Shown piece after piece: positions 19,079 through 27,634 of a stretch of 64,000 nt of DNA. Where the stretch lies: positions 3,253,534-3,317,533 of the forward strand of contig OX595986.1 of assembly GCA_951394045.1 (NCBI GenBank), given 5' to 3'. Position 1 is the first letter of the stretch. Every line of letters starts with the position of its first letter. Source of the stretch: Nitzschia sp. DOCU1 (taxonomy: Eukaryota; Bacillariophyta; Bacillariophyceae; Bacillariales; Bacillariaceae). A model generated the notes under the pieces. The model made no database searches. It saw only the letters and a list, made by a program, of their open reading frames with translations, and was not told the DNA's origin. Position numbers and translations under genes: made by a program.

Positions 19079-20419
19079 ATGGCGTCATGTTGGTCTTTGT
19101 CGATGATCTTTGCGTTGTTCCTAGTCGGTGTTTGTTGGGCTCTGGACAATGGATTGGCACTGACACCGCCCATGGGCTGGATGTCATGGGAACGATTCGG
19201 TTGCCAAGTCAACTGCACTGAATTTCCCGATTCTTGCGTTTCGGAAAGGCTGTATCTAATCCAGGCTCGTCTTATGCTAGAGCATGGCTATCGGGACGCT
19301 GGTTATGAATACGTTAACATTGACGACTGTTGGAGTGAACTCGAGCGTGTCAATGGCAAACTCGTGGAAGACAGGACACGATTTCCACACGGACTCAAAA
19401 ATCTATCGGCGACGCTGCATTCATGGGGCCTCAAATTTGGCATTTACGGAGATATCGGTGAGAAGACATGCGTGGGGTATCCAGGTTTTGCTGGACATTA
19501 CGAGCAAGACGCTTGGCAACTGGCCCATGAATGGCAAGTGGACTCCATCAAGGTCGATACTTGCCATGCCAACGACACCGAGTTCAATATTACGTATCCG
19601 GCGTTTGGCAGAGCATTGAATCGTACAGGGCGCCCAATATTGTATTCGTGTTGCTGGCCAGATGACTACTACGAACAATTTCATCATTGGGAGGATCCAG
19701 ACTACCTGAACTTTGGCATCAAGCAAACGTGCAACACATGGAGAAATTACAATGACGTCTTTGACAGTTGGGAGTCCATTTCTAGCATTATTAATTTCTT
19801 TGCTCGCACAAGCCCCGACGATGTCATGTTGCGAGCATCTGGAAAGGGCGGTTGGAATGATCCCGACATGCTGGTCATTGGCAATCCGGGCTTGTCCCTG
19901 TCAGAACAACAGGCCCAATTTGTCATGTGGGCCATGTTCGCAGCACCTCTCATGATGTCGACCGATCTTCGGACGATATCGGCAGAGAGCCGCAGTATTC
20001 TTTTGAATGGAGACATTATTGCTGTCAACCAAGATGCGCTGGGGCGGCAAGGTTGGTGCGCGGAAACATCCCAATGGACTCGGATATGGGTGCGAGAACT
20101 CGTACCTACTTGGTGGAACAGCAGTGACGGTGCACACAATAAAGCTTGTCCACCAGGAACCTCGGATTCTTGGGCTGTCGTTTTGGAGAATCGTTATACC
20201 ATCTTTTGGAAACAACCGATAACCTTTGATCCCAGGCGCCACCTACCCAACGGAGATCACTGGCACTCTTTCTTTGTACGGGACCTGATATCCCGGCAAG
20301 ACATGGGTGTCTACGAGAACAATTTGACTTCGCTGGTAGACGAAAGCAGTGTATCCATGTATAAGATATTCTTCATTTCGAGCAATGATGACGAGGAGGA
20401 TTCCATTCGGGGATCATGA
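19079..20419 (+). CDS. Secreted alpha-galactosidase, glycoside hydrolase family 27
   Basis: The start chosen at 19079 gives 446 aa with a clean signal peptide (MASCWSLSMIFALFLVGVCWA), so the enzyme is secreted or lysosomal/vacuolar. Family landmarks are PPMGWMSWERFGC just after the leader, the DDCW substrate-site motif (82-85), the nucleophile Asp160 in KVDTC, the acid/base Asp226 in WRNYNDVFDSW, and GGWNDPDMLVIG (258-269). Several N-x-S/T sites suit a glycoprotein. It should hydrolyse terminal alpha-galactosides of oligo- or polysaccharides. An upstream in-frame extension to 18950 exists but would bury the signal peptide. No intron is needed. The C-terminal beta-domain ends in an acidic tail. 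Confidence 0.93.
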   Translation: MASCWSLSMIFALFLVGVCWALDNGLALTPPMGWMSWERFGCQVNCTEFPDSCVSERLYLIQARLMLEHGYRDAGYEYVNIDDCWSELERVNGKLVEDRTRFPHGLKNLSATLHSWGLKFGIYGDIGEKTCVGYPGFAGHYEQDAWQLAHEWQVDSIKVDTCHANDTEFNITYPAFGRALNRTGRPILYSCCWPDDYYEQFHHWEDPDYLNFGIKQTCNTWRNYNDVFDSWESISSIINFFARTSPDDVMLRASGKGGWNDPDMLVIGNPGLSLSEQQAQFVMWAMFAAPLMMSTDLRTISAESRSILLNGDIIAVNQDALGRQGWCAETSQWTRIWVRELVPTWWNSSDGAHNKACPPGTSDSWAVVLENRYTIFWKQPITFDPRRHLPNGDHWHSFFVRDLISRQDMGVYENNLTSLVDESSVSMYKIFFISSNDDEEDSIRGS

Positions 20420-20826
20420 TCTACTGAGCAAAGAGTTAGATGTGGTAACTCTCATGGCTAAGCAACTAAGCTTAACTCAGAGTGGATAGATTTAAGTTTT
20501 CTTTTTCAACTTTAGTGTTCTAAGAGGTTACTACGGAGTTAGACCTTCCCTAGTAGGTCCATCTCTTTGAAAGTCTTTTATTCCGACAAGTCGATCAATT
20601 TGGCGGGACGGCTTGCTGGCGCGCACAGGCCTTGCTGTTGGCATTACCTGGTATGTGGAGGGAGACGCAACGACGAAGATCGGAAAAACGTGGCGCATTT
20701 TGCTCGTTGTAGCATTGCCTTTGGCACTCTTGCTGGTTTGTACTTCACACATAAACTCCAACGCCACCACTCGCTTCACTATCAAGTCCACTGCTGACCT
20801 CTTGCAAAAAGGCATCGAATCTGTTT
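20420..20826. other. Intergenic region before the AP endonuclease gene
   Basis: About 400 bp, AT-rich just after the GH27 stop. A plus-strand frame from 20613 runs into the endonuclease gene in another phase and has no recognisable domain. Nothing else seen. Confidence 0.4.
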
Positions 20827-22482
20827 ATGCGAGCTTGGCTTTGTTCTCTCTCGAAACAAGCATCGGTCATTTCGTCATTGGAACGAGGATCCAACTGCAT
20901 CTTCCCCACAACGTTTGCATCGAGCAGCAAAGGCAGCATTTTACATTCCAGAGCTGTTGTCGTCAAGAAGAGGAATCATCGTGTCTTTTCCTTGCTTCCT
21001 GCTGTCCTCAGTTTGCTGATTGTCCGTCCCTTGTCCATCTGGTCGTTGCTGCCGCCACTGACTCCAAAACAACATTGCTTTGTGCCACTTGTTACCAGCA
21101 GTGCGTTGATCATGCAACGTACCACGAGAACTTCACCAAGAAGTGTCGTCATGGCAAAGGACGATACCACGGAGGAAGAAAAAGAAGAAATTGCAACTCC
21201 TCGCAAACGCAAGGCAGCAGTAGCTGCCAAGGATAGTAGTTCTGCCAAAGCGAAATCATCTGCCAAGAAGAAAACGGCGGCAACCAAAGAAGAGCCGTCT
21301 CCCGCCAAGAAGAAGGCACGTGGGGCGACGCCAAAGGCATCCAAAACAAATGATCTGCCGGAAGTAGATGATGAAGACGCTGCAGTAGCTACTACTGGAA
21401 AGAAGAAAAAGAGCAGTCCGTCCAAAAAGAGCAAGGAGGACCACCAACGCATTACCGAGCGTGATCCCTTGCCTAAATTGTGGGATAGTCAATTAGCTGC
21501 CAAGAATGATGGATCGTATACCTTTCGCATTGCTTCCTGGAATGTGGCTGGATTGAGGGCCGTGCTGAAAAAGTCTCCGACTGCGTTGGCGGACTTGTGC
21601 ACCAAACACGACTTGGACATGTTGTGTCTACAAGAAACCAAATTGCAAGAATCACACTTGGACGACCCAAAATTGAAAATTCGAGGTTGTCTCAGTGAAG
21701 CTGGATACGATGAGTATTGGAGCTGCTCGACGGTCAAGAAAGGATACTCGGGAACTGCTGTGTTTGTTAAGCAACGAGGCGCCAACAAGAAAACAGCAAA
21801 GCAAACTGACATTGGAAGCTTCTTTACCAAAAAGACCAAAGCCAAAGGAGATGATCCAATCCAAAAGTCGGAACCTGCTAATGTCCCCGCCGAGCTGGTA
21901 ACACCCACGGACGTTTCGTTCAAGATTGGCAAGCCGATTGACAACGAAGGTCGCACTATTACGTTGGAATTCCCCTTTGCTACCATCACCAATGTTTACG
22001 TGCCCAACTCGGGTCAAGTTTTGGAACGCTTGGATTATCGTACCAACGAATGGGACAAGGATTTCTTGGCGTTTCAACAACAAAAAGAAAAGGATAGAGG
22101 CCTGCCCGTGATTTGGTTGGGCGATTTGAATATTGCTCATAAAGCCTATGATGTTTGGAACGATGGAGCAAAGCACTTGGCCAAGCAAGCGGGTGTGACG
22201 GAGCAAGAACGTGTTTCCTTTCAAGCCATGTTGGACGCAGGCTACGTCGATGCCTTTCGACGATTGCACCCCGAGGCGAAAGGGCACTACTCGTACTGGA
22301 GCCAACGAGCCGGCAACCGAGAGCCAAACAAGGGGCTTCGTTTGGACTACTTTGTGTGTTCTCCGGAACTCTTCTCGGATGACTCTCAAGCCGTTGTCCG
22401 TGACAGCTACATGATCCCGGACTGGCTGGGTAGTGATCACGCTCCTGTGGTACTTGAAATCGAATTGAAAAGGAAGGACTGA
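20827..22482 (+). CDS. AP endonuclease (exonuclease III/APE1 family) with inserted PIP-box
   Basis: Cuts DNA at abasic sites in base excision repair. All family motifs are present: SWNVAGLRA (237-245), the metal ligand Glu in LQETKL (268-273), YSGTAVF, NVYVPNSG, the catalytic GDLN (432-435), a late RLDYFV and SDHAPV near the C-terminus. The N-terminal tail carries Lys-rich nuclear-type signals (125-205). Between YSGTAVFV and the next core strand lies an extra stretch of about 50 residues (315-365) with QTDIGSFF at 326-333, a perfect PCNA-interacting (PIP) box. Length from 20827 is 551 aa, but ATGs at 21112 (MQRTTRTSPRS) and 21151 (MAKDD) are likely alternatives and would remove a Leu-rich region that may be UTR. 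Confidence 0.9.
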   Translation: MRAWLCSLSKQASVISSLERGSNCIFPTTFASSSKGSILHSRAVVVKKRNHRVFSLLPAVLSLLIVRPLSIWSLLPPLTPKQHCFVPLVTSSALIMQRTTRTSPRSVVMAKDDTTEEEKEEIATPRKRKAAVAAKDSSSAKAKSSAKKKTAATKEEPSPAKKKARGATPKASKTNDLPEVDDEDAAVATTGKKKKSSPSKKSKEDHQRITERDPLPKLWDSQLAAKNDGSYTFRIASWNVAGLRAVLKKSPTALADLCTKHDLDMLCLQETKLQESHLDDPKLKIRGCLSEAGYDEYWSCSTVKKGYSGTAVFVKQRGANKKTAKQTDIGSFFTKKTKAKGDDPIQKSEPANVPAELVTPTDVSFKIGKPIDNEGRTITLEFPFATITNVYVPNSGQVLERLDYRTNEWDKDFLAFQQQKEKDRGLPVIWLGDLNIAHKAYDVWNDGAKHLAKQAGVTEQERVSFQAMLDAGYVDAFRRLHPEAKGHYSYWSQRAGNREPNKGLRLDYFVCSPELFSDDSQAVVRDSYMIPDWLGSDHAPVVLEIELKRKD

Positions 22483-22876
22483 TCAGGCTGGGTGTAAATG
22501 TCGTTGAACGATTGCTTCAAAATATACTAATAGTGCAAGAGTATCCCAAGATAGCACTGATTTCCTTTATGAATATCACTATCAACCTCATTCTTGGGGG
22601 GCGGGAGATCATGGTGCCCCAACAAGGGATCAGTTGACGTAAGTCGTATCTAAATCCGGGAATCGATGATTCATTTGATTAAACGATGCTTCGCTTTTTT
22701 TGGCGGGACGGAGTTGCACCGACCGTTCGCATTTCGAGCCGGTGTGACGTTGACGAATATCTTTGTTGGATCCGTCATCATTGGACACTCATTGGCTGTA
22801 GCGACGATGACAGCTGTTTGCCTCCAAAGGAGCTCAACGATCTCTCATAAATTGCAAGAAGTACTATTCACCAACC
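22483..22876. other. Intergenic region before the EF-hand gene
   Basis: About 390 bp. A frame from 22666 overlaps the next gene's start in another phase and looks like chance. Nothing else seen. Confidence 0.4.
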
Positions 22877-23602
22877 ATGTCGTCCAGGTTTTACCGCTTT
22901 TTGGCAGCAATGCTTCTGGTGTTCCTCATTGCAAGTGGGTGCAATGCCGAGTTGGAGGAAGAAGTGAAGACTGAGGTTGACGCAGCTGTGGAGGCAGATT
23001 GCAACGCGGATGAGGGTGAATGCGCAAACCCGGAAGCTCATCTCGAGGTCGACGTTCCTGACTTGCCACCTGAAGATCCAAACTGTCCATCTCGTGAATA
23101 CGTGATCAGGTGCTCTTCGATTCACTTGGATTCGAATAAGAATGGAAAGCTGGAAAGGGCTGAACTCCAATCGGCAATCGATAGCCTTCCGTGGTTTAAA
23201 AGAGGTTCGTCCTTTACTTGGTGGTTCTTTTTTCGTTCGCTTTCTGTACCGTGCTCACTTTTGCTTCCTGTGTAGGCATCATCAACATTCTTGGCTCGGT
23301 CGATAAGATGATGAAGAAGTGTAAGTTCTTCACTGGCCCCTTTGTCACAAACAACCTTGGCGATCGCGTTATACTTACCTCTCGCATTCCTACGATGCTT
23401 AGGCGATATGGACGGAGATGATGCTATCAGGTGAGTGGAAAAATTTAAAAAATTGATGGTTCCTTGGATAGTCCACTCACTCTTCTACGTACCTCTTTCC
23501 CACAGCATGGACTATGACATGGCAAACAATGGCCATCAATGCCTTGCGTCGTGCTTCAAAAGGCGCGCATTCAAAGGAGCTTTCTTTCCCGATTGCGCGT
23601 AG
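22877..23602 (+). CDS. Small secreted two-EF-hand calcium-binding protein, four exons
   Basis: Exons 22877-23204, 23276-23320 (45 bp), 23403-23430 (28 bp) and 23506-23602, joined by GT-AG introns of 71, 82 and 75 bp, give 165 aa. The signal peptide is MSSRFYRFLAAMLLVFLIASGCNA. An acidic, Cys-containing segment follows. EF-hand 1 reads DSNKNGKLERAE. EF-hand 2, DMDGDDAISMDYD, is formed only after the 28-bp micro-exon is spliced in and spans three exons. The C-terminus has paired Cys (QCLASC, FPDC) that could form disulfides. Unspliced reading stops soon after the first exon, so splicing is required. The role is probably extracellular or lumenal calcium binding; the partner is unknown. Confidence 0.8.
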
Positions 23603-23711
23603 AAAACTTGTCTGCGAATTCAATTGGGACTGATGACCGCGTCAGGGGAGAACCGGAATGCAGCAAATGCGAGCTAGGAATAGAATAGAGGAGTCAAGAG
23701 TTGACTTTAAT

Positions 23712-25337
23712 TTACATTTCTGCCGCTAGCTGCAAAAGAACAATCTTTGTCTCTTTCTTCAAGTCGTCTGTTGTCGTCGTTGCCGCAAAGTGCAAGAGGG
23801 ATTGAATGATTCTGGACTGCTTTGCCATCATTTTTCTAGTATCAGGGAGGAGAGCCAGATTCAATAGTGTCTTCACAGCTGCCTCTCTGAGCGTCGAGTG
23901 TCGTTCAAATCTGTCTTCAGCGTTATGAACAAGTGCATCCAGCGTCGACTGAGTAGCAATGGCTGCCCTGCTACATTCATCGGTCGAGAGATCGAGAAAC
24001 GTGTTGCAGGCATTTTCTTTGGCCAAGGCTGAGACCTCGGGCGACACTGCAATTTTGGAAAGTGCGGCCAAGAGTTTACCATGACGAGCCAGCGAAACTC
24101 TGTTCTCTGGGTGACACGCTTGCTCCTTGACTGCTCTTGTCATCACTTCTGGGTGTACGTGTGGGCTGTTGGCGAGATTGGAAAGTGCTTCAAGGACGGC
24201 GTCGTGGTGTGCCATGGCAGCTTTGATGAGTCCCGCGCAACGAGCAAAGGCTTCCGCGGCCTCGGCCCGTACTTCATGGTTGGGGTCACGCAGAGCTCGA
24301 CTGGACAAAACATCCATCAAATGGTTGTCGTGTATCATGAGTGGTACAGAAGAATCCCGCACCATGACACGCAATGTCTTTGCGGCCCGCTTTCGCACAA
24401 CTGCATCATTGTCGTAAACAAGAAGCCGTTTCAGCAGTTCCACCAGCATTCCATCACCATAAAGTACAAGTAATAGACATGAATTGGCATCCATTGCAAG
24501 ACTGATGAGCGCATTGAGCAAATTCCGTAATGTTTGTGGTGTCGCGTTGGTGGCAAGTCGGATGATGCAGGTCAAAACATCCGATCTTTGAGCAAGGATA
24601 ATTTTCGAAGGAGATGCCAAAGCTAGATTTCTGATCACGGCAGAGAGACGTTCTTGTGCCTTTTCTGGTATATCGTTCTCCACGAGGCTTGTCAATGTTG
24701 CTAAGATGCCAGGCTGCTCAATCAATCTTTGCCGAAACTCTTCCCCGTAGTAAGTGATATTCTTCAGCATACCAAGTGTTTCGTTCAATTCCTCCCCGTT
24801 GAATACACCGTGACGAAAAAACTCTGCCAGGAAATGTAGGAATCTTGGCTCCTCCAGAAGCAAAGCTGTTCCCAAGCCGCTTGACGAACACGAGTGCCAA
24901 ATGGACAAGACCGGCACCCTAGCGCCACACCGTGCGGCCTCTGTCAATAGGCGAAATAATTCCTTTCCCTTGACTCGTAGAGATTCTTCACTGACAAAAT
25001 CGGGACAAAATCTGTAAAAGACATCAATGGCAGTGCATATCAGGTCGACTTCTTCTCTGGACGACCCGTGTCTGCCCAGTACAAATCCCAATTGCAGAGT
25101 AAGGGCATTCACTACTCCTGACTTGACCCACGACACCAAAGCCCCGGGATCACTTTGACAAGTTCGATTCGTTGGGTCATACTTTATCATTTGAAATAAT
25201 CGGTGCAAAACTTCGAAACGTTGAGACGCAGTTACCGCTTGATGGATCGAAAGGACAATAGTGTCATGATGTTGAATTTCATGGGGATTCGCCGCCATTC
25301 GAGGCCGCTTTGCGGGAGACGACTCGTATCTCATCAT
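23712..25337 (-). CDS. Armadillo-repeat protein
   Basis: From ATG 25337 (MMRYESSPAKRPRMAANP) the frame encodes 541 aa. The whole chain from about residue 30 is alpha-helical with ARM-type spacing: repeated segments of about 40 residues such as VVRKRAAKTLRVMV, EVRAEAAEAFARCAG and LREAAVKTLLNLALL. The N-terminal AKRPR may be a nuclear signal. The frame stays open upstream to 25370, but only through non-ATG codons and past a possible splice acceptor (TTGCTTGCAG). It is probably a protein-protein adaptor; I cannot assign a partner or pathway. It is divergent from the ankyrin gene. Confidence 0.75.
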   Translation of the reverse strand: MMRYESSPAKRPRMAANPHEIQHHDTIVLSIHQAVTASQRFEVLHRLFQMIKYDPTNRTCQSDPGALVSWVKSGVVNALTLQLGFVLGRHGSSREEVDLICTAIDVFYRFCPDFVSEESLRVKGKELFRLLTEAARCGARVPVLSIWHSCSSSGLGTALLLEEPRFLHFLAEFFRHGVFNGEELNETLGMLKNITYYGEEFRQRLIEQPGILATLTSLVENDIPEKAQERLSAVIRNLALASPSKIILAQRSDVLTCIIRLATNATPQTLRNLLNALISLAMDANSCLLLVLYGDGMLVELLKRLLVYDNDAVVRKRAAKTLRVMVRDSSVPLMIHDNHLMDVLSSRALRDPNHEVRAEAAEAFARCAGLIKAAMAHHDAVLEALSNLANSPHVHPEVMTRAVKEQACHPENRVSLARHGKLLAALSKIAVSPEVSALAKENACNTFLDLSTDECSRAAIATQSTLDALVHNAEDRFERHSTLREAAVKTLLNLALLPDTRKMMAKQSRIIQSLLHFAATTTTDDLKKETKIVLLQLAAEM

Positions 25338-25841
25338 ATCGGAGTTAGTTCTGCAAGCAAAGTGTAGCAAAACTTTGAAATAATGCCCAGTAGCAAGAAA
25401 AGGAATGCCTCATTGTTTGTGGATGAGAGACGTTCATGATATCCTTTCTCGTCAAAAGTCTCGAACGTATCCGTTTGTGGTTGTTTCTTTAGAGTTCAAA
25501 ACCACCTGCAACCTCATTTTTTGAGAGATTTAGCATACAAAAGGAAAGAGTATCGTATTTGACAGTTATCTCTTTAACGCCTGGTCGGCATGCTCTCCAT
25601 CGGATGGATGGCGGCGGGCCCGGGCGGGCGAGGCGGCGAGCGAAACAAACACATCTGACTAGCTCGACTAATAATTAGTGAGCACAGAGACATCTTGAAG
25701 ACAATGGCCTGCTGATGTTGTTGTTGAGTTCGTGACTATCTAAATGTCGACCATTCAATCTTCACGCTACGATTGCTGCTTACCCCAACGACAGAGAACG
25801 AAATGGTGAAGAAGTCTTAAGAATTCGTTTCGCCAGTTGGC
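25338..25841. other. Divergent promoter region (ARM / ankyrin genes)
   Basis: About 500 bp. A GC-rich island (GGCGGGCCCGGGCGGGCGAG) sits at about 25611-25630 in otherwise balanced sequence and could be a shared promoter element. No gene seen. Confidence 0.4.
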
Positions 25842-27473
25842 ATGAGTTCAACGCAATCAGAACTGCGCGATATTGTTGCGAAATGTCTCGTTGAGGCCGT
25901 GCAGACAGTCGCTGGAGGGAACTTGAATGACGACGCCGAGCGAAAGAAGTTGTTGGGGACTGCAGCATCGTCGATATCGTTCCCCAACAAATGTAGCCAG
26001 TCGTCGGAAGGAAAGCCGCACGATATGGAAATTCGAATCGCCCTTTCATTATTTCATCGATGGAAGCAGCGGCGGTCATCGGCGACCCCGACCGAAACGT
26101 TGGAAATTATCTCCGACATGGGAGTTACACGACAAGTCGTATCGCCACGAGAACTGGCCGAGATGATTATTTTACCACTGGAATCGGCTTGTCGAAGGGA
26201 GGGGGTGGCACACGATGTCAGGTCTCAACCCTCAGGGCTGATTTGCATCGTTACAACAGAGCGATCTCGGTTGTTACGACAGGCAGGAAAGCTTCCTTGC
26301 CCTCACTGCACCAAGTGGTGCCAGGGCGAGAAAGGTCTCTGGTGGCACCAACAAGAAAACCACAAAATTGAGTACGCGGAAGCGGCCGAGGTTGCGGCGT
26401 CATCGACCGATACTTTGGCAATGATTCTGTATGATCCTCGGTGGACGGATTTCTTGTCGGGCGGTCCTGAACGAAAGCAGTTCACCGCTACTCCACTCGA
26501 CTGCAGCCAGCCTCTTGATTACGTGAAAGAGGGTGGCTTGGAAGCACTAAAGCGTGAGGTTCAAGTAAGTTGGAACGTTATGTTGGCTAGATTGGAAGTT
26601 ACAACTTCGCCGCTCATTCCAAGCAATTATTGTTTGCAGAACGGCTATGTCCCGGCCCAAGAAATGGACAAGAGGGGTGCATCGCCGCTCATATGGGCAG
26701 CAGGTGGGGGTCATTTGAGTATTGTTCGATATCTTGTGGAAGAATGTGGCTGTGATCCCAACCAACCACAACGGGGGAAGCGATCATTCTCGGGGCGAAC
26801 CCCACTTCATTGGGCTGCTCGAAATGGACATTTGGAGGTGGTTCGATGTTTACTCCAGGAATATGCTGTGGACATTGAAGCCGCCACCATCGATGGTACA
26901 ACGGCATTTTGTTGGGCGAGTTGGCAAGGACATGTGGCAGTTATGGATTGTCTTGTAGAGCAGGGTTGTGATGTCAATACTACAAATAGTTTCGGGTGTA
27001 ATGCGGTTCTTTGGGCGGCACAGGGAAAAGGTGACGCTAACATTATGGAATGGTTTGAGGCAAAGGGATGTGATATGATCAAGGTGAACAACAACGGGCA
27101 TGGTGTTTTGCACAAGGCGGCTCAACGAGGCCAGCAGGCCGTCTGCCAATGGTTCTATGAACGTTGGATCAAGGCAGGCGTTGATATTGAAACGGCACTA
27201 CGGCTCGTTGCCCCCGACATGGAAGGATATTGTCCATCGGACTTGGCTGGAATGGAGGGGCACGGTGATCTGGCAAAGGAACTGGCAAGGATGGAAATGG
27301 AATTGATCACTTCCAGTAACGTGGGTGTTGATTTGAGTCTCCTTCCGCCGTGGTTGACAGCCAAGCACGAAGGAATCAGCATGCATATTTCCGAAAACGA
27401 ACGCTTCCACTGGGAACGTTTCGGTGGGCAACGACGAATGCGGTCCAGACTTCGGCGCGATCCTATACCCTAG
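25842..27473 (+). CDS. Zinc-finger and ankyrin-repeat protein with in-frame intron
   Basis: The frame is open throughout (543 codons), but 26565-26639 is a textbook intron (GTAAGT ... TTGTTTGCAG) of 75 bp with no stop. The likely product is the 518-aa join of 25842-26564 and 26640-27473. The N-terminal third is helical. A C2H2-like finger, CPHCTKWCQGEKGLWWHQQ plus a following His, sits near residues 151-172. Four to five ankyrin repeats follow (SPLIWAAGGGHLSIVRYLV, TPLHWAARNGHLEVVRCLL, TAFCWASWQGHVAVMDCLV and later ones). It probably mediates protein or nucleic acid binding. The last 64 coding bases plus flanking DNA recur as a displaced fragment at 32199-32278. Confidence 0.8.
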   Translation: MSSTQSELRDIVAKCLVEAVQTVAGGNLNDDAERKKLLGTAASSISFPNKCSQSSEGKPHDMEIRIALSLFHRWKQRRSSATPTETLEIISDMGVTRQVVSPRELAEMIILPLESACRREGVAHDVRSQPSGLICIVTTERSRLLRQAGKLPCPHCTKWCQGEKGLWWHQQENHKIEYAEAAEVAASSTDTLAMILYDPRWTDFLSGGPERKQFTATPLDCSQPLDYVKEGGLEALKREVQVSWNVMLARLEVTTSPLIPSNYCLQNGYVPAQEMDKRGASPLIWAAGGGHLSIVRYLVEECGCDPNQPQRGKRSFSGRTPLHWAARNGHLEVVRCLLQEYAVDIEAATIDGTTAFCWASWQGHVAVMDCLVEQGCDVNTTNSFGCNAVLWAAQGKGDANIMEWFEAKGCDMIKVNNNGHGVLHKAAQRGQQAVCQWFYERWIKAGVDIETALRLVAPDMEGYCPSDLAGMEGHGDLAKELARMEMELITSSNVGVDLSLLPPWLTAKHEGISMHISENERFHWERFGGQRRMRSRLRRDPIP

Positions 27474-27634
27474 AATGCCAAACTACTACGACTGGGCTGG
27501 ATTCTCTCTTATGGTGTATACGGTTTTCCATGCTAGGTAGTGACTATGCAATCAAGAGTTCATACAAAGTAATTCTCCTATTGCGAAATACCACGTTACA
27601 GCTGCTCCGAAAACTGTAAGACTCAAGGCTGCTA

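Noticed and set aside
20613..21236. Plus-strand frame of 207 codons overlapping the AP endonuclease
   Set aside because: No domain, ends in low-complexity sequence in a different phase from the endonuclease.
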